From JAAFHS01 sp046049665 (GTDB taxonomy: Bacteria > Pseudomonadota > Alphaproteobacteria > Rhodobacterales > Rhodobacteraceae), in contig JBJOQW010000060.1 of NCBI GenBank assembly GCA_046049665.1, positions 22,441 to 86,440 of the forward strand: a stretch of DNA of 64,000 nucleotides, written 5' to 3'. Both the position numbers and the translations under genes were made by a program. Under the pieces are notes generated by a model. That model was not told the origin of the DNA and did no database searches. It was given only the letters and a program-made list of their open reading frames with translations. Shown here one piece after another: positions 1 through 8,429 of the stretch (the stretch's first letter is position 1; every line of letters starts with the position of its first letter).

Positions 1-925
1 GGGTGTGATGGTCAGACAGAACGGTGCACTTGCTGTTGTCGTGGCCTTGGTCACTTCTGGCGCGGATGGGTTGGGCATGGATATCCTTGCCACGTCAACC
101 GTGCTTGGGGCGTTGACGCTGGGCCGTATCGGTACCACCGGCGGCGCCGTCAGCGTGGTCGCAGATCAGATCAAGCGTGATGGTGCTGTCACGCCCATGG
201 CTGGCGATGTGACACTGTGCAAAGCCGAAAGCGCCTTGCGTCAGGCGATCGGCACACGCGTGGATGCAGGGTCAGGGCACATTGCCGGGCCGGAGGCGGG
301 CGATATGCAGATAGCCGAGCTGTATTCCTGCGGCACGGACCCGACCCGCACCCTGATCACGCTGTCCACAGCCGGGGCCATTACTGCAGTTGGCGCAGGC
401 TCACTTTGCTGCCCGCGACGCAGGCCGTCTTCGCCGGAGGCGCTTTGTTAAGGTTGTGTTCCGCACGCTGCCAGATAGTGTGCCGCTGGCCAGCGTGGTT
501 TCCTTGTCAGGTGTGGCGCGCGGACTAATGGCCCAGGAAGCCTGCAGCACGGCGATTGCCAGCGCCATGGGCCAGATTGACGGCTTTCCCTCATTGCGCG
601 AACCTTACTGCCATCCGGGTCCGCCAAGTGCTGAATCGCCCGAAAGCATTCTGTTCTGGCGTCGCCAGGGGTGATGGGCGGTTGATTTTTCCTGATGTCC
701 CCAGCATGGCCTGCACCGTTTACATGTCAGCGCCGTGCGGTCGTTGGTCTGTGTGGTGCATGACCTTGGAAAGCAAAGGTGAAAGCCCTCGTTTCACACC
801 GCTTGTTCTGCAAGGATCAGATAGGCCCGCCTGCAGGATGAGATTGGGCCTGCGTGAAATGCGCCGTGTGAACAGCTTGCACCATGCGCCCTTCACCGGC
901 ACGAGACCGGGCCAGAAATGAAAAT
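1..925. other. Unassigned region, possible decayed coding sequence
   Basis: No gene can be named here. On the plus strand one frame is open from the window edge to about 451 (GTG at 5, ATG at 8) with codon use that looks coding, rich in Ala, Gly, Thr and Val. It then ends in a low-quality tail. A second frame is open from about 390 to 674. The two could be halves of one gene broken by a frameshift near position 400, but I recognise no family in either and cannot see the 5' side. From about 675 to 925 I see nothing convincing. Confidence 0.25.
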
Positions 926-943
926 GGCGGGGTTACCCCCGCC
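926..943 (-). terminator. Terminator hairpin after glnA
   Basis: GGCGGGG and CCCCGCC form a 7-bp G+C stem around a TTAC loop. Read on the minus strand it lies about 50 bases past the glnA stop and is followed by ATTTTCATTT, a T-rich run typical of a factor-independent terminator. Confidence 0.7.
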
Positions 944-990
944 GTTTCCCTTTGTCACGAGTGGTGTGGGGTGTCTTCCCCACCACAGGC

Positions 991-2400
991 TTAGCAGCTG
1001 TAATACATCTGATATTCAATCGGATGCGGTGTGTGTTCGTAGGCGTAAACCTCTTCCCACTTCAGCGCCATGTAGCCTTCCAGCTGGTCCTTGGTGAACA
1101 CGTCACCGGCCAGCAGGAAATCATGATCGGCTTCCAGCGCCTGCAAGGCTTCACGCAGTGATCCGCAAACCGTTGGGATTGCTGCCAGTTCTTCCGGCGG
1201 CAGATCATACAGGTCCTTGTCTGATGCCGGGCCCGGGTCGATCTTGTTCTTGATGCCGTCAAGGCCAGCCATCAAGAGGGCCGCGAAAGCGAGGTAAGGG
1301 TTCGCCGATGGATCGGGGAAACGCGCCTCAACACGCTTGGCTTTTGGCGATTCTGTCCATGGAATACGCACAGCGCCAGAGCGGTTGCGGGCCGAATAGG
1401 CCAGCAGAACCGGTGCTTCAAAGCCCGGGATCAGGCGCTTATAGCTGTTGGTGCCAGGGTTTGTCAGCGCGTTTAGGGCCTTGGCATGCTTGATGATACC
1501 GCCGATGAACCACAGTGCCTCTTGGCTCAGGTCGGCATACTTGTCGCCTGCGAACAAGGGCTTGCCGCCCTTCCAGATCGACATGTTGACGTGCATGCCG
1601 CTGCCGTTGTCGCCCTTCATCGGCTTTGGCATGAACGTTACCGTCTTGCCATAGGCGTGGGCCACATTGTGGATGACGTACTTGTATTTCTGGATGTTGT
1701 CGGCCTGTTCGACCAGACCACCGAAAATCATGCCAAGCTCGTGCTGGCAGGTGGCAACTTCGTGGTGGTGCTTGTCCACACGGATGCCCATGCGCTTCAT
1801 GGTCGACAGCATCTCGCCACGGATATCCTGCGCCTCATCCACCGGGTTCACCGGGAAATAGCCGCCCTTGTGGCCTGCGCGGTGGCCATAGTTGCCGCCT
1901 TCAGTGACCGTGTCGGTGTTCCACGCTGCCGCTTCGGCGTCAATCTCGTAGGCCACCTTCCGGGGCGTCACGGAGTAGCGCACGTCGTCGAACAGGAAGA
2001 ATTCAGCTTCCGGCCCGAAATAGGCCGCGTCACCAATGCCGGACGATTTCATGTAGGCTTCCGCCTTCAGCGCCGTCTGGCGTGGGCAGCGGCTGTAAGC
2101 CTCACCCGTGTCAGGCTCGACCACGTTGCAATGCACGCACATGGTCTTTTCGGCATAGAACGGGTCGATATAGACCGAGCTTGCATCCGGGATCAGCTTC
2201 ATGTCGGACTGGTCAATCGACTTCCAGCCCGCGATGGACGATCCGTCGAACATGAAGCCTTCCTCGAAGAAGTCTTCATCCACAAGATCAGCAATCAGCG
2301 TCACATGCTGCAGTTTGCCTTTTGGGTCAGTGAAACGGATGTCGACATATTCGACTTCTTCGTCCTTCATCAGTTTCAGAGCATTCTTGACTGCGCTCAT
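991..2400 (-). CDS. glnA: Glutamine synthetase type I (GSI-beta)
   Basis: Makes glutamine from glutamate, ammonia and ATP; cytoplasmic dodecamer at the centre of nitrogen assimilation. 469 residues, the usual GSI length. Visible family motifs are DGSSIAGW near the N terminus, NGSGMHVNMS, and NPGTNSYKRL. The loop LYDLPPEE puts the adenylylation tyrosine at about residue 398, so the enzyme is probably controlled by GlnE. The ATG at 2400 is chosen because AAGGA sits 7 bases upstream and the protein then begins MSAVKNALKL as in relatives; an extension to 2451 would overlap the glnB stop. It follows glnB by 47 bases, a classic nitrogen operon. Confidence 0.97.
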   Translation of the reverse strand: MSAVKNALKLMKDEEVEYVDIRFTDPKGKLQHVTLIADLVDEDFFEEGFMFDGSSIAGWKSIDQSDMKLIPDASSVYIDPFYAEKTMCVHCNVVEPDTGEAYSRCPRQTALKAEAYMKSSGIGDAAYFGPEAEFFLFDDVRYSVTPRKVAYEIDAEAAAWNTDTVTEGGNYGHRAGHKGGYFPVNPVDEAQDIRGEMLSTMKRMGIRVDKHHHEVATCQHELGMIFGGLVEQADNIQKYKYVIHNVAHAYGKTVTFMPKPMKGDNGSGMHVNMSIWKGGKPLFAGDKYADLSQEALWFIGGIIKHAKALNALTNPGTNSYKRLIPGFEAPVLLAYSARNRSGAVRIPWTESPKAKRVEARFPDPSANPYLAFAALLMAGLDGIKNKIDPGPASDKDLYDLPPEELAAIPTVCGSLREALQALEADHDFLLAGDVFTKDQLEGYMALKWEEVYAYEHTPHPIEYQMYYSC

Positions 2401-2447
2401 CATGCTGTCCTTTGCTTTTGGGTTTTTCTGAGTTTTCTTTGCCATCA

Positions 2448-2786
2448 TCACACCGCGTCGTCGCCCGTTTCACCGGTGCGGATGCGGATGGCCTGTTCCA
2501 CTGTGCTGACAAAAATCTTGCCATCACCTATCTTGTCCGTGCGCGCGGCTGCGATGATGGCCGCAATTGCGGCATCGACCATGTCATCGGCCAGCACGAC
2601 CTCGATCTTCACCTTGGGCAAGAAATCGACCACATATTCAGCGCCGCGGTACAGCTCTGTGTGGCCCTTCTGGCGGCCAAAGCCCTTGACCTCGGTCACC
2701 GACAGGCCCTGAATGCCTGCTTCCTGCAGCGCTTCCTTGACCTCATCCAGTTTGAAAGGCTTGATGATCGCCTCGATCTTCTTCAT
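2448..2786 (-). CDS. glnB: Nitrogen regulatory protein P-II
   Basis: Trimeric signal protein that senses 2-oxoglutarate and ATP/ADP and, through uridylylation, controls GlnE and the NtrB kinase. 112 residues, exactly the family length. It starts MKKIEAIIKPFKLDEV. The T-loop contains RGAEYVVDF with the uridylylation tyrosine at residue 51, and the nucleotide-binding GDGKIFV segment is intact. It lies upstream of glnA on the same strand, which makes it GlnB rather than the amtB-linked GlnK. The first gene of the pair faces away from nnr across 159 bases; I looked there for a sigma-54 -24/-12 element and found no clear one. Confidence 0.96.
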   Translation of the reverse strand: MKKIEAIIKPFKLDEVKEALQEAGIQGLSVTEVKGFGRQKGHTELYRGAEYVVDFLPKVKIEVVLADDMVDAAIAAIIAAARTDKIGDGKIFVSTVEQAIRIRTGETGDDAV

Positions 2787-2945
2787 GGGCCGACTCCCCC
2801 CGTATCCGTAGCCGTCTGATCATGAAGTTATGGGGCGAACAATCGGGGCAGGGAAGGGGGCGCGGTGAGGTTTCGGGATTCTGCGTTGGGTGATTAAAAA
2901 TTAGGCAATATGCCGAATGGTTGTGCAGTTTGAAAAGGCTTGGCA

Positions 2946-4553
2946 ATGACGGAACTTCTGACAGCGGCGCAAATGCGGGCGATTGAGGCGGCAGCGATTG
3001 CATCAGGCGAGGTCACGGGGCTGGAGCTGATGGAGCGCGCCGGGCGCGGCGTTGTCGAGGCGATCTTCGACGAATGGCCGGAGCTGCGCGCCACATCGCA
3101 CCGGGCGGTGGTCCTGTGCGGGCCGGGCAACAACGGCGGTGATGGGTTCGTCGTGGCGCGGCTGTTGAAAGAATGGGGCTGGGATGTGGAGGTCTTCCTG
3201 TACGGCGAGCCTGACCGGATGCCAGCGGATGCGCGGGTGAATTATGAACGGTGGTTGGGGATAGGGGAGGTATGTCTGCCGAGAACAGATGACGACGACT
3301 TCCGAGCAAGGGGATATCAGACGGACTTGGTCGTTGATGCAATCTTTGGAACGGGACTTACGCGTGCTGTAAACCAAGAGTTTGACCGGGGCACTTTGCT
3401 TTGGTCTCATAAAGTAGCCCACTTTGGGCGGCGCGTTTCAATCGACGTTCCGTCCGGTACCTGCGCAGACAGCGGGAAAGCCTTGCAGGGTTACACAGCC
3501 AGAGCAGCCCTGACCGTAACTTTTGAACGTCCACGCGTTGGACACTATTGCGACCAAGGGCCTCAGATGTGCGGCAAGCTAGTTGTTGTGCCACTTAGCC
3601 TGCGACTACAACCGCTTCATTACCTAATGCTTTCAGGTGCGTTGGGCGCAGTGAACGAACCGACAGACCTTAACAAGCTTGTTCAACTGACTTTGAAATC
3701 CGCCCAGGCTGGCAGTGTTGCCAAGATAGGCAGGAGTGGTCTTGACCACAAATATGCCCACGGCCACGCCCTGATCCTCTCTGGCCCCTCCGGGCGCGGT
3801 GGGGCGTCTCGGTTGGCGGCGCGGGGGGCGTTGAGGATCGGGGCGGGGGTGGTTACGGTGGGGTGTCCCTTGGACGCGATCCCCGAGCATGCGGCGCGGC
3901 TGGATGCGGTGATGCTGCGGGGGGTGGCGGATGGGTCGGGTTTGGCCGACGTGCTGCAGGACAAGCGGATCAACGCGCTGTGCATGGGGCCGGGAATGGG
4001 GATCAGCGATGAGACCGGCGCGCTGGTCGCGCAAGGGTTGCATAGCGGCCGGGCGATGGTACTGGATGCCGATGCGCTGACGCTGATCGCGCGCGATGGG
4101 GCGCTGTTTGCGGGCTTGCACGGGGCTTGCGTGCTGACCCCCCATGCCGGCGAATTCGCCCGCCTGTTCCCGGACATCGCCGATAAGCTGGCCGCCCCCG
4201 CGACCACCGGCCCCGCCTATTCCAAGGTCGATGCCACGCGCGAGGCTGCAAAGCGAGCGGGCTGCGTTGTGCTGTACAAGGGGCCTGATACAGTGATTTC
4301 CGACCCGTCAGGCCGCTGCGCCATCAGCTCTGCGCATTATGATCGGGCGGCGCCTTGGCTGGCCACGGCTGGGTCTGGCGATGTGCTGGCTGGTTTCATC
4401 ACGGGCTTGCTTGCACGCGGCTTTGCGCCCTTTGATGCCGCTTGCACAGCCGCCTGGCTGCATGTGGAATGCGCACTGTCTTATGGGCCGGGCCTGATAG
4501 CCGAGGATTTGCCCGAAGAACTGCCCAAGGTGTTTCGCGCGCTTAAGCTGTAA
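2946..4553 (+). CDS. nnr: Bifunctional NAD(P)H-hydrate epimerase / ADP-dependent dehydratase
   Basis: Repairs damaged NAD(P)HX: the N-terminal YjeF domain (about residues 1-220) epimerises it and the C-terminal carbohydrate-kinase-like domain (about 235-535) dehydrates it using ADP. The epimerase motif GPGNNGGDGFVVARLL is near residue 60. The dehydratase domain shows GPGMGISDE, DADALTLIA, LTPHAGEFARLF and GSGDVLAGFITG. 535 residues is normal for the fused form. ATG at 2946 follows AAGG at 2934-2937; TTG at 2940 is the alternative. Odd: bases about 3245-3765 are far less G+C-rich than both flanks and use different codons while the frame stays open, as if the middle came from another lineage. 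Confidence 0.93.
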   Translation: MTELLTAAQMRAIEAAAIASGEVTGLELMERAGRGVVEAIFDEWPELRATSHRAVVLCGPGNNGGDGFVVARLLKEWGWDVEVFLYGEPDRMPADARVNYERWLGIGEVCLPRTDDDDFRARGYQTDLVVDAIFGTGLTRAVNQEFDRGTLLWSHKVAHFGRRVSIDVPSGTCADSGKALQGYTARAALTVTFERPRVGHYCDQGPQMCGKLVVVPLSLRLQPLHYLMLSGALGAVNEPTDLNKLVQLTLKSAQAGSVAKIGRSGLDHKYAHGHALILSGPSGRGGASRLAARGALRIGAGVVTVGCPLDAIPEHAARLDAVMLRGVADGSGLADVLQDKRINALCMGPGMGISDETGALVAQGLHSGRAMVLDADALTLIARDGALFAGLHGACVLTPHAGEFARLFPDIADKLAAPATTGPAYSKVDATREAAKRAGCVVLYKGPDTVISDPSGRCAISSAHYDRAAPWLATAGSGDVLAGFITGLLARGFAPFDAACTAAWLHVECALSYGPGLIAEDLPEELPKVFRALKL

Positions 4554-4588
4554 CGCTTGGTTAACCCAAAGCGCATTATTGTCAGGGC

Positions 4589-4819
4589 ATGGATATCAGC
4601 CCCAGACACCATGCGCCGGACCTTTGGCTAGGCCAGATTTTTGCCGCGAAAGCCGTGGCAAATGGCGGCGTGATCCGCCGGAACCGCCGCTGGGTGGAAG
4701 ACGAGATCGGCCGCGACAGGTTTGTGGCTGAGGTGCAGCGGCGCGGCTTTCATTTGCTGGAAACGGGCGATCAGCTGATCGTTGTCTGCCACTGCGGCCC
4801 CATTCGCATGCATTTTTGA
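4589..4819 (+). CDS. Small conserved protein, function unknown
   Basis: 76 residues, hydrophilic, starting MDISPRHHAPDLWLGQ and ending CHCGPIRMHF. From memory, relatives in Rhodobacterales are of the same length and share the pattern DLWLG, ARxGG, VRR, GRDRF and RRRGFHLL; some carry the label phosphoribosylanthranilate isomerase, which cannot be right at this length because that enzyme is a barrel of about 210 residues. The start codon follows CAGGG by a few bases. It lies 35 bases after nnr on the same strand and converges on the Hint gene, with two palindromes between them. No function is inferred. Confidence 0.75.
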   Translation: MDISPRHHAPDLWLGQIFAAKAVANGGVIRRNRRWVEDEIGRDRFVAEVQRRGFHLLETGDQLIVVCHCGPIRMHF

Positions 4820-4825
4820 AGGGGC

Positions 4826-4848
4826 ACGATTTTTCGTCGAAAAATCGT
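4826..4848. terminator. Palindrome, probable two-way terminator, copy 1
   Basis: A perfect 23-base palindrome: arms ACGATTTTTCG and CGAAAAATCGT around one T. It begins 6 bases after the stop of the gene ending at 4819. The runs of T on either strand suit a terminator that works in both directions between convergent genes. Confidence 0.55.
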
Positions 4849-4867
4849 ATTGGCCCAAAGATTGAAA

Positions 4868-4892
4868 CACGAATTTTCGACGAAAATTCGTG
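4868..4892. terminator. Palindrome, probable two-way terminator, copy 2
   Basis: A perfect 25-base palindrome: arms CACGAATTTTCG and CGAAAATTCGTG around one A. It is a close variant of the palindrome at 4826-4848 and sits 21 bases before the stop of the minus-strand Hint gene. The pair suggests one repeated element duplicated in the convergent gap. Confidence 0.55.
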
Positions 4893-4913
4893 GCTGCGGC
4901 ACGGCGGTCAGTG

Positions 4914-5393
4914 TCAGGCAGCCACCGGCACGGCGTCGCAACCCACTTCCAGCCCGCCCGCGTAAACCACCTGCGGCGATGCAAAGCCAAGCGTGTACAT
5001 CCGCAGACCCGCCACCTTTTCACGGCGGATCATCTCGCCATCCACCATGCGTGCCACCGGCACCATGGCCTGTGCTTTGCCATACAGCGCCTTTGCCCGC
5101 CAATCGCGGATCAACAGCGCCTGATCACAGCCAAGGATCACATCTTCTTCAGGCCGTGCATGGCCCTGGCTGCTGGCGCTGACGCGCACAACCTCGCCCA
5201 CCATCACCTGCACCGAGACATCCACCAGCACCCGCAGACCGTCACGCGTGATGATCCGGTCGCCCGGTGCCAGAAACTCTACCGGCAGCAGCCCATCAGC
5301 CGTCAGCACGACAGTGCCCTGCGCCATGCCCTTAGTCACACGCGTTACGGCCAGATCGGTGTCTGCCACGCGCCCCTGCAGCTTTGCTGTCAT
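4914..5393 (-). CDS. Short Hint-domain (Hint_2-like) protein
   Basis: 159 residues. The segment GTVVLTADGLLPVEFLAPGD, then RIITRDG, then LLIRDWRAKALYG and VYAGGLEVGCDAV, follows the hedgehog/intein-like Hint_2 fold seen in many Rhodobacterales proteins. Active Hint domains start at a nucleophilic Cys or Ser and keep a His in SPQHRML; here the first position is Met-Ala and the His motif reads GCDQALL, so self-processing is not expected. No signal peptide or membrane segment. The start ATG at 5393 has GAGGA seven bases upstream. A paralogue lies at 5622-6143 beyond tRNA-Leu. Role unknown. Confidence 0.75.
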   Translation of the reverse strand: MTAKLQGRVADTDLAVTRVTKGMAQGTVVLTADGLLPVEFLAPGDRIITRDGLRVLVDVSVQVMVGEVVRVSASSQGHARPEEDVILGCDQALLIRDWRAKALYGKAQAMVPVARMVDGEMIRREKVAGLRMYTLGFASPQVVYAGGLEVGCDAVPVAA

Positions 5394-5530
5394 CGGGCTA
5401 TCCTCGCCTAGTGTTTTTATACTGCCTCAGTCTTTTGCCCCACAATATGGCAAGAATGCGTTAAGGGCGAGCATTTTTCAGGGCTTTCCCACTGGCATGA
5501 CCAAAGCACCCTTGTTAAAGGGGCCATCAT

Positions 5531-5615
5531 GCGGGTGTGGCGAAATTGGCAGACGCACCAGATTTAGGTTCTGGCGCCGCAAGGCGTGGGGGTTCAAGTC
5601 CCTCCACCCGCACCA
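5531..5615 (+). tRNA. tRNA-Leu, anticodon UAG
   Basis: The acceptor arm pairs GCGGGTG (5531-5537) with CACCCGC (5605-5611), followed by discriminator A and an encoded CCA at 5613-5615. The anticodon stem CCAGA/TCTGG encloses the loop TTTAGGT, with anticodon TAG at 5565-5567, which reads CUA and other CUN leucine codons. The T arm carries GGTTCAAGTCC. The long variable arm GCGCCGCAAGGCGT is typical of a class II tRNA such as leucine. Confidence 0.97.
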
Positions 5616-5621
5616 GACAGG

Positions 5622-6143
5622 CTAGAGCGTGATATGCGTAGCGTCGCGGTCTTTGGCCAGATCCACCAGATGCAGCGCCCGGCGCGCGCGTGCTGTCACC
5701 TCAACTTCCATGCCTTCGACATAGATGATCTGGTTTGCGTCAAATTCCGGCTGGTAAATCACCGTGGCACCAATGGCCGTGCGGGCAAGGATCGTGCCAT
5801 CGCTGACCAGATCGCCCACCGGCACCAGTGTTTCATCCAGACCAAACAGCAGGTCGGCTTTCCAGCCCGACATGGCGATGCGTTGCGCAGGCACAAGGCG
5901 CAGATGGCGCCAGGGCAGGCCCGGGCCTATCGCCTCGGGTGCAACGGTCACGGCGCGCGACGGGCTTAGACTGCGGTGCAGGCTGCGCAAGGGCTGCGGG
6001 CCGTGGTCACGCGTCATCACCAGATCACCGGATTGCAGATGTTCAATGAATTCTGCCCCTTCCGCCGTCAGGATCAGGGTTCCGGCGGTAAAGCCCATCC
6101 CGGAAGTGGGCTTGGCATAGGACATGGTATCGCGGTGCAGCAT
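5622..6143 (-). CDS. Short Hint-domain (Hint_2-like) protein, second copy
   Basis: 173 residues from ATG 6143; an inner ATG at 6125 (MSYAKPTSG) is possible and neither has a strong Shine-Dalgarno. The core GFTAGTLILTAEG, SGDLVMTRDHGPQPLRS, AQRIAMSGWKADLLFGLDE and IYVEGMEVEV matches the Hint_2 pattern. As in the copy at 4914-5393, the first catalytic residue is not Cys and the usual QHR is AQRI, so it is probably not self-cleaving. Its stop lies 6 bases from the end of the tRNA on the other strand. The two copies differ a lot in sequence, so the duplication is old. Function unknown. Confidence 0.75.
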   Translation of the reverse strand: MLHRDTMSYAKPTSGMGFTAGTLILTAEGAEFIEHLQSGDLVMTRDHGPQPLRSLHRSLSPSRAVTVAPEAIGPGLPWRHLRLVPAQRIAMSGWKADLLFGLDETLVPVGDLVSDGTILARTAIGATVIYQPEFDANQIIYVEGMEVEVTARARRALHLVDLAKDRDATHITL

Positions 6144-6376
6144 TGCGCATTCCGATCTGTTAACCTTTTCTTTGCGTAAGCAGCGGTTGTGGCAACAATC
6201 CGTGCCAATTGTGGCGATTGCGCGGTATTTCGAACCAACGTGCGCTTTCCGATTTATCCCCTTACGCCTTGCGCAATCCTTTGCTAGAAGGCGCGCGACC
6301 CATGCGTGGCGAATGCCGCGCATGATTTATTTGCACAGATGCTGTGCTGCGCATGAACTTAAGGGAAGGATATTCC

Positions 6377-7711
6377 ATGCAGGTCACCGAGACCCTGAAC
6401 GAAGGCCTGAAGCGCGCCTATCAGATCACCGTTACCACGGCCGAGCTGGAGGCGAAGGTGACGGAAAAGCTGCTGGAAGCGCAGCCCGAGGTTGAACTGA
6501 AAGGTTTCCGCAAGGGCAAGGTGCCACTGCCGATGCTGCGCAAGCAGTTTGGCCAGCGCATGATCGGCGATGCGATGCAGGAAGCCATCGACGGCGCGAT
6601 GAAGGATCACTTTGACAAATCGGGTGATCGTCCTGCGCTGCAGCCCGAAGTAAAGATGTTGAACGGCGAATCTTGGTCGGAAGGGCAGGATGTGGTGGTT
6701 GAGATGTCTTATGAGGCGCTGCCACCGATTCCGGACGTGGATGCCAGCAAGATCAAGCTGGACCGTCTGGTCGTGAAGGCCGATGACAAGTCAGTGGATG
6801 AAGCGCTCGCCAATCTGGCGGCCACGGCGCAATCCTTTGAAGATCGCAAGAAAGGCGCCAAGGCCAAGGATGGCGATCAGGTTGTGATCGACTTCAAAGG
6901 TTCCATCGACGGCGTGCCGTTTGATGGTGGCGCGGGCGAGGATTATCCGCTGGTACTGGGGTCAAATTCGTTCATCCCGGGATTTGAGGCACAACTGGTG
7001 GGGGCCAAGGCAGGTGATGAGGTTGCGGTCAACGTATCCTTCCCGGAAGCCTATGGTGCGGCACATCTGGCAGGCAAGGCCGCGGTGTTTGACTGCACGG
7101 TGAAAGCCGTGAAAGAGCCAAAGCCTGCTGAAGTGAATGACGAGCTGGCCACGAAATACGGCGCGGCTGATCTGGCAGCACTGAAGGGCCAGATCGCCGA
7201 GCGTCTGGAATCGGAATACAAGGGTGCCTCGCGCGCCGTTCTGAAGCGGTCCTTGCTGGATCAGCTGGACAAGATGGTGACATTCGATCTGCCACAGCGT
7301 CTGGTCGATGCCGAGGCCAGCCAGATTGCGCATCAGCTGTATCATGAAGAGCATCCCGATGATCACGGCCATAACCATGGCGAAATCGAAACGACAGATG
7401 AGCACAAAGCACTCGCCGTGCGCCGCGTGCGTCTGGGCCTGGTGCTGGCCGAAATCGGCCGCAAGGCTGAAGTGACGGTGACGGATGCGGAAATGACGCA
7501 GGCCGTGCTGGGTGCTGCACGTCAGTATCCGGGCCAGGAGCGCCAGTTCTTTGAATTCGTGCAAAAGAACCCGCAGATGCAGCAGCAGCTGCGCGCGCCG
7601 CTGTTTGAAGACAAGGTTGTGGATTTCATCGTGGCGGGTGCCGTAGTGAAGGACAAGGACGTATCGAAAGAAGCGCTGCAAAAGGCGGTTGAAAAGCTGG
7701 ACGAGCTGTAA
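6377..7711 (+). CDS. tig: Trigger factor, ribosome-bound chaperone and peptidyl-prolyl isomerase
   Basis: Binds at the ribosome exit tunnel and shields nascent chains. 444 residues, normal length. The ribosome-binding loop GFRKGKVP is at about residue 45 (family signature GFRxGKxP). A central FKBP domain contains GDQVVIDFKGSIDGVPFDGG and the C-terminal helical arms follow. A His/Asp-rich insert (HEEHPDDHGHNHGEI) sits near residue 330, common in alphaproteobacteria. The ATG at 6377 follows AAGGGAAGGA at 6361-6370; an upstream frame opening adds residues unlike the family. It stands alone with its own terminator. Confidence 0.96.
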   Translation: MQVTETLNEGLKRAYQITVTTAELEAKVTEKLLEAQPEVELKGFRKGKVPLPMLRKQFGQRMIGDAMQEAIDGAMKDHFDKSGDRPALQPEVKMLNGESWSEGQDVVVEMSYEALPPIPDVDASKIKLDRLVVKADDKSVDEALANLAATAQSFEDRKKGAKAKDGDQVVIDFKGSIDGVPFDGGAGEDYPLVLGSNSFIPGFEAQLVGAKAGDEVAVNVSFPEAYGAAHLAGKAAVFDCTVKAVKEPKPAEVNDELATKYGAADLAALKGQIAERLESEYKGASRAVLKRSLLDQLDKMVTFDLPQRLVDAEASQIAHQLYHEEHPDDHGHNHGEIETTDEHKALAVRRVRLGLVLAEIGRKAEVTVTDAEMTQAVLGAARQYPGQERQFFEFVQKNPQMQQQLRAPLFEDKVVDFIVAGAVVKDKDVSKEALQKAVEKLDEL

Positions 7712-7736
7712 TCCGACCAACGAAGTCAACCTGACC

Positions 7737-7764
7737 AAAGCCGCACAGAAATGTGCGGCTTTTT
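7737..7764 (+). terminator. Terminator of tig
   Basis: AAAGCCGCACA and TGTGCGGCTTT form an 11-bp stem around GAAA, followed by more T. It lies 26 bases after the tig stop and is a strong factor-independent terminator. Confidence 0.88.
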
Positions 7765-7967
7765 GCTTGTGGTCTTTTTTGGGCGACCTCGCGCTTGCCA
7801 AAAGCCTGGTTGCCGCTAAGTCTAGATACGTTGCCAGGCGCGTTTTGCCCCGATTCTTTGCAACACAAGGTTGTATTTTCAGCCTGAATGTCTTCATGCC
7901 AAAGCGGACAATCTCCGCGAAAAAAAACCAAAACTTTTTGATGGGGCAATGCCCCAATGGAGGACGT

Positions 7968-8417
7968 ATGAGTAACGGACTGCAGTTGGCCAGTCGGCCC
8001 TTTGATAACCCCAATGCTGCTGGCAAGGCACGCGGAGACTTTCTGGGGCTTTTGCTTAACCTTGCGAACAGCGCATGGAAATTCTCGCAGCGCAGTCAGG
8101 CGCAGCAGGGTGTGCGCAGGGCGCTGAATGATGCGGTTTACGCGCTTTCGAAACGGCCAGAAGGCTATTACGTGATCGTGCAAATGGCCGGGCGGGATGT
8201 CAGCGCCGGGGCTTTGCGTGGCATGATCCAGTTTACCAGCGCAACAGCCAGTACCCCTGCGCCGATTTCGGGGTTTCACATTCCGGCGTCCGTCTGGCCC
8301 GCGGGAACACGGGTGTTTCATCAGGTGATCCATAATGTGCAAGGGGTGTGTCCGCGTAATCTGCCATCAGATGCGATGAATCTTGACCAAGCCAGGCAGT
8401 TGCTGGGCCGCCTGTAA
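7968..8417 (+). CDS. Protein of unknown function, 149 residues
   Basis: I do not recognise a family. The protein starts MSNGLQLASRPFDNPNAAG, has a short hydrophobic stretch GDFLGLLLNLANSAW near residue 25, and otherwise is soluble, with a basic helix SQRSQAQQGVRRALNDAVYA and a C terminus rich in Pro, Val and Asn. No signal peptide or clear membrane segment. ATG 7968 is chosen because GGAGG lies at 7959-7963; an in-frame ATG at 7941 has no such site. A small hairpin (TGGGGC-AAT-GCCCCA) sits directly before the ribosome site. It is a single gene between two terminators. Confidence 0.72.
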   Translation: MSNGLQLASRPFDNPNAAGKARGDFLGLLLNLANSAWKFSQRSQAQQGVRRALNDAVYALSKRPEGYYVIVQMAGRDVSAGALRGMIQFTSATASTPAPISGFHIPASVWPAGTRVFHQVIHNVQGVCPRNLPSDAMNLDQARQLLGRL

Positions 8418-8429
8418 GCAGCCAAGAAA

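Noticed and set aside
1486..2712. Long plus-strand frame opposite glnA and glnB
   Set aside because: It is fully antisense to two certain genes and reads as low-complexity shadow; no ribosome site and no family resemblance.
2787..2945. Sigma-54 promoter or NtrC site before glnB
   Set aside because: I looked for a GG-N10-GC pair and for TGCACC-type repeats; none was convincing.
6962..8026. Minus-strand frame opposite tig
   Set aside because: It covers the tig end and its terminator; no supported start.
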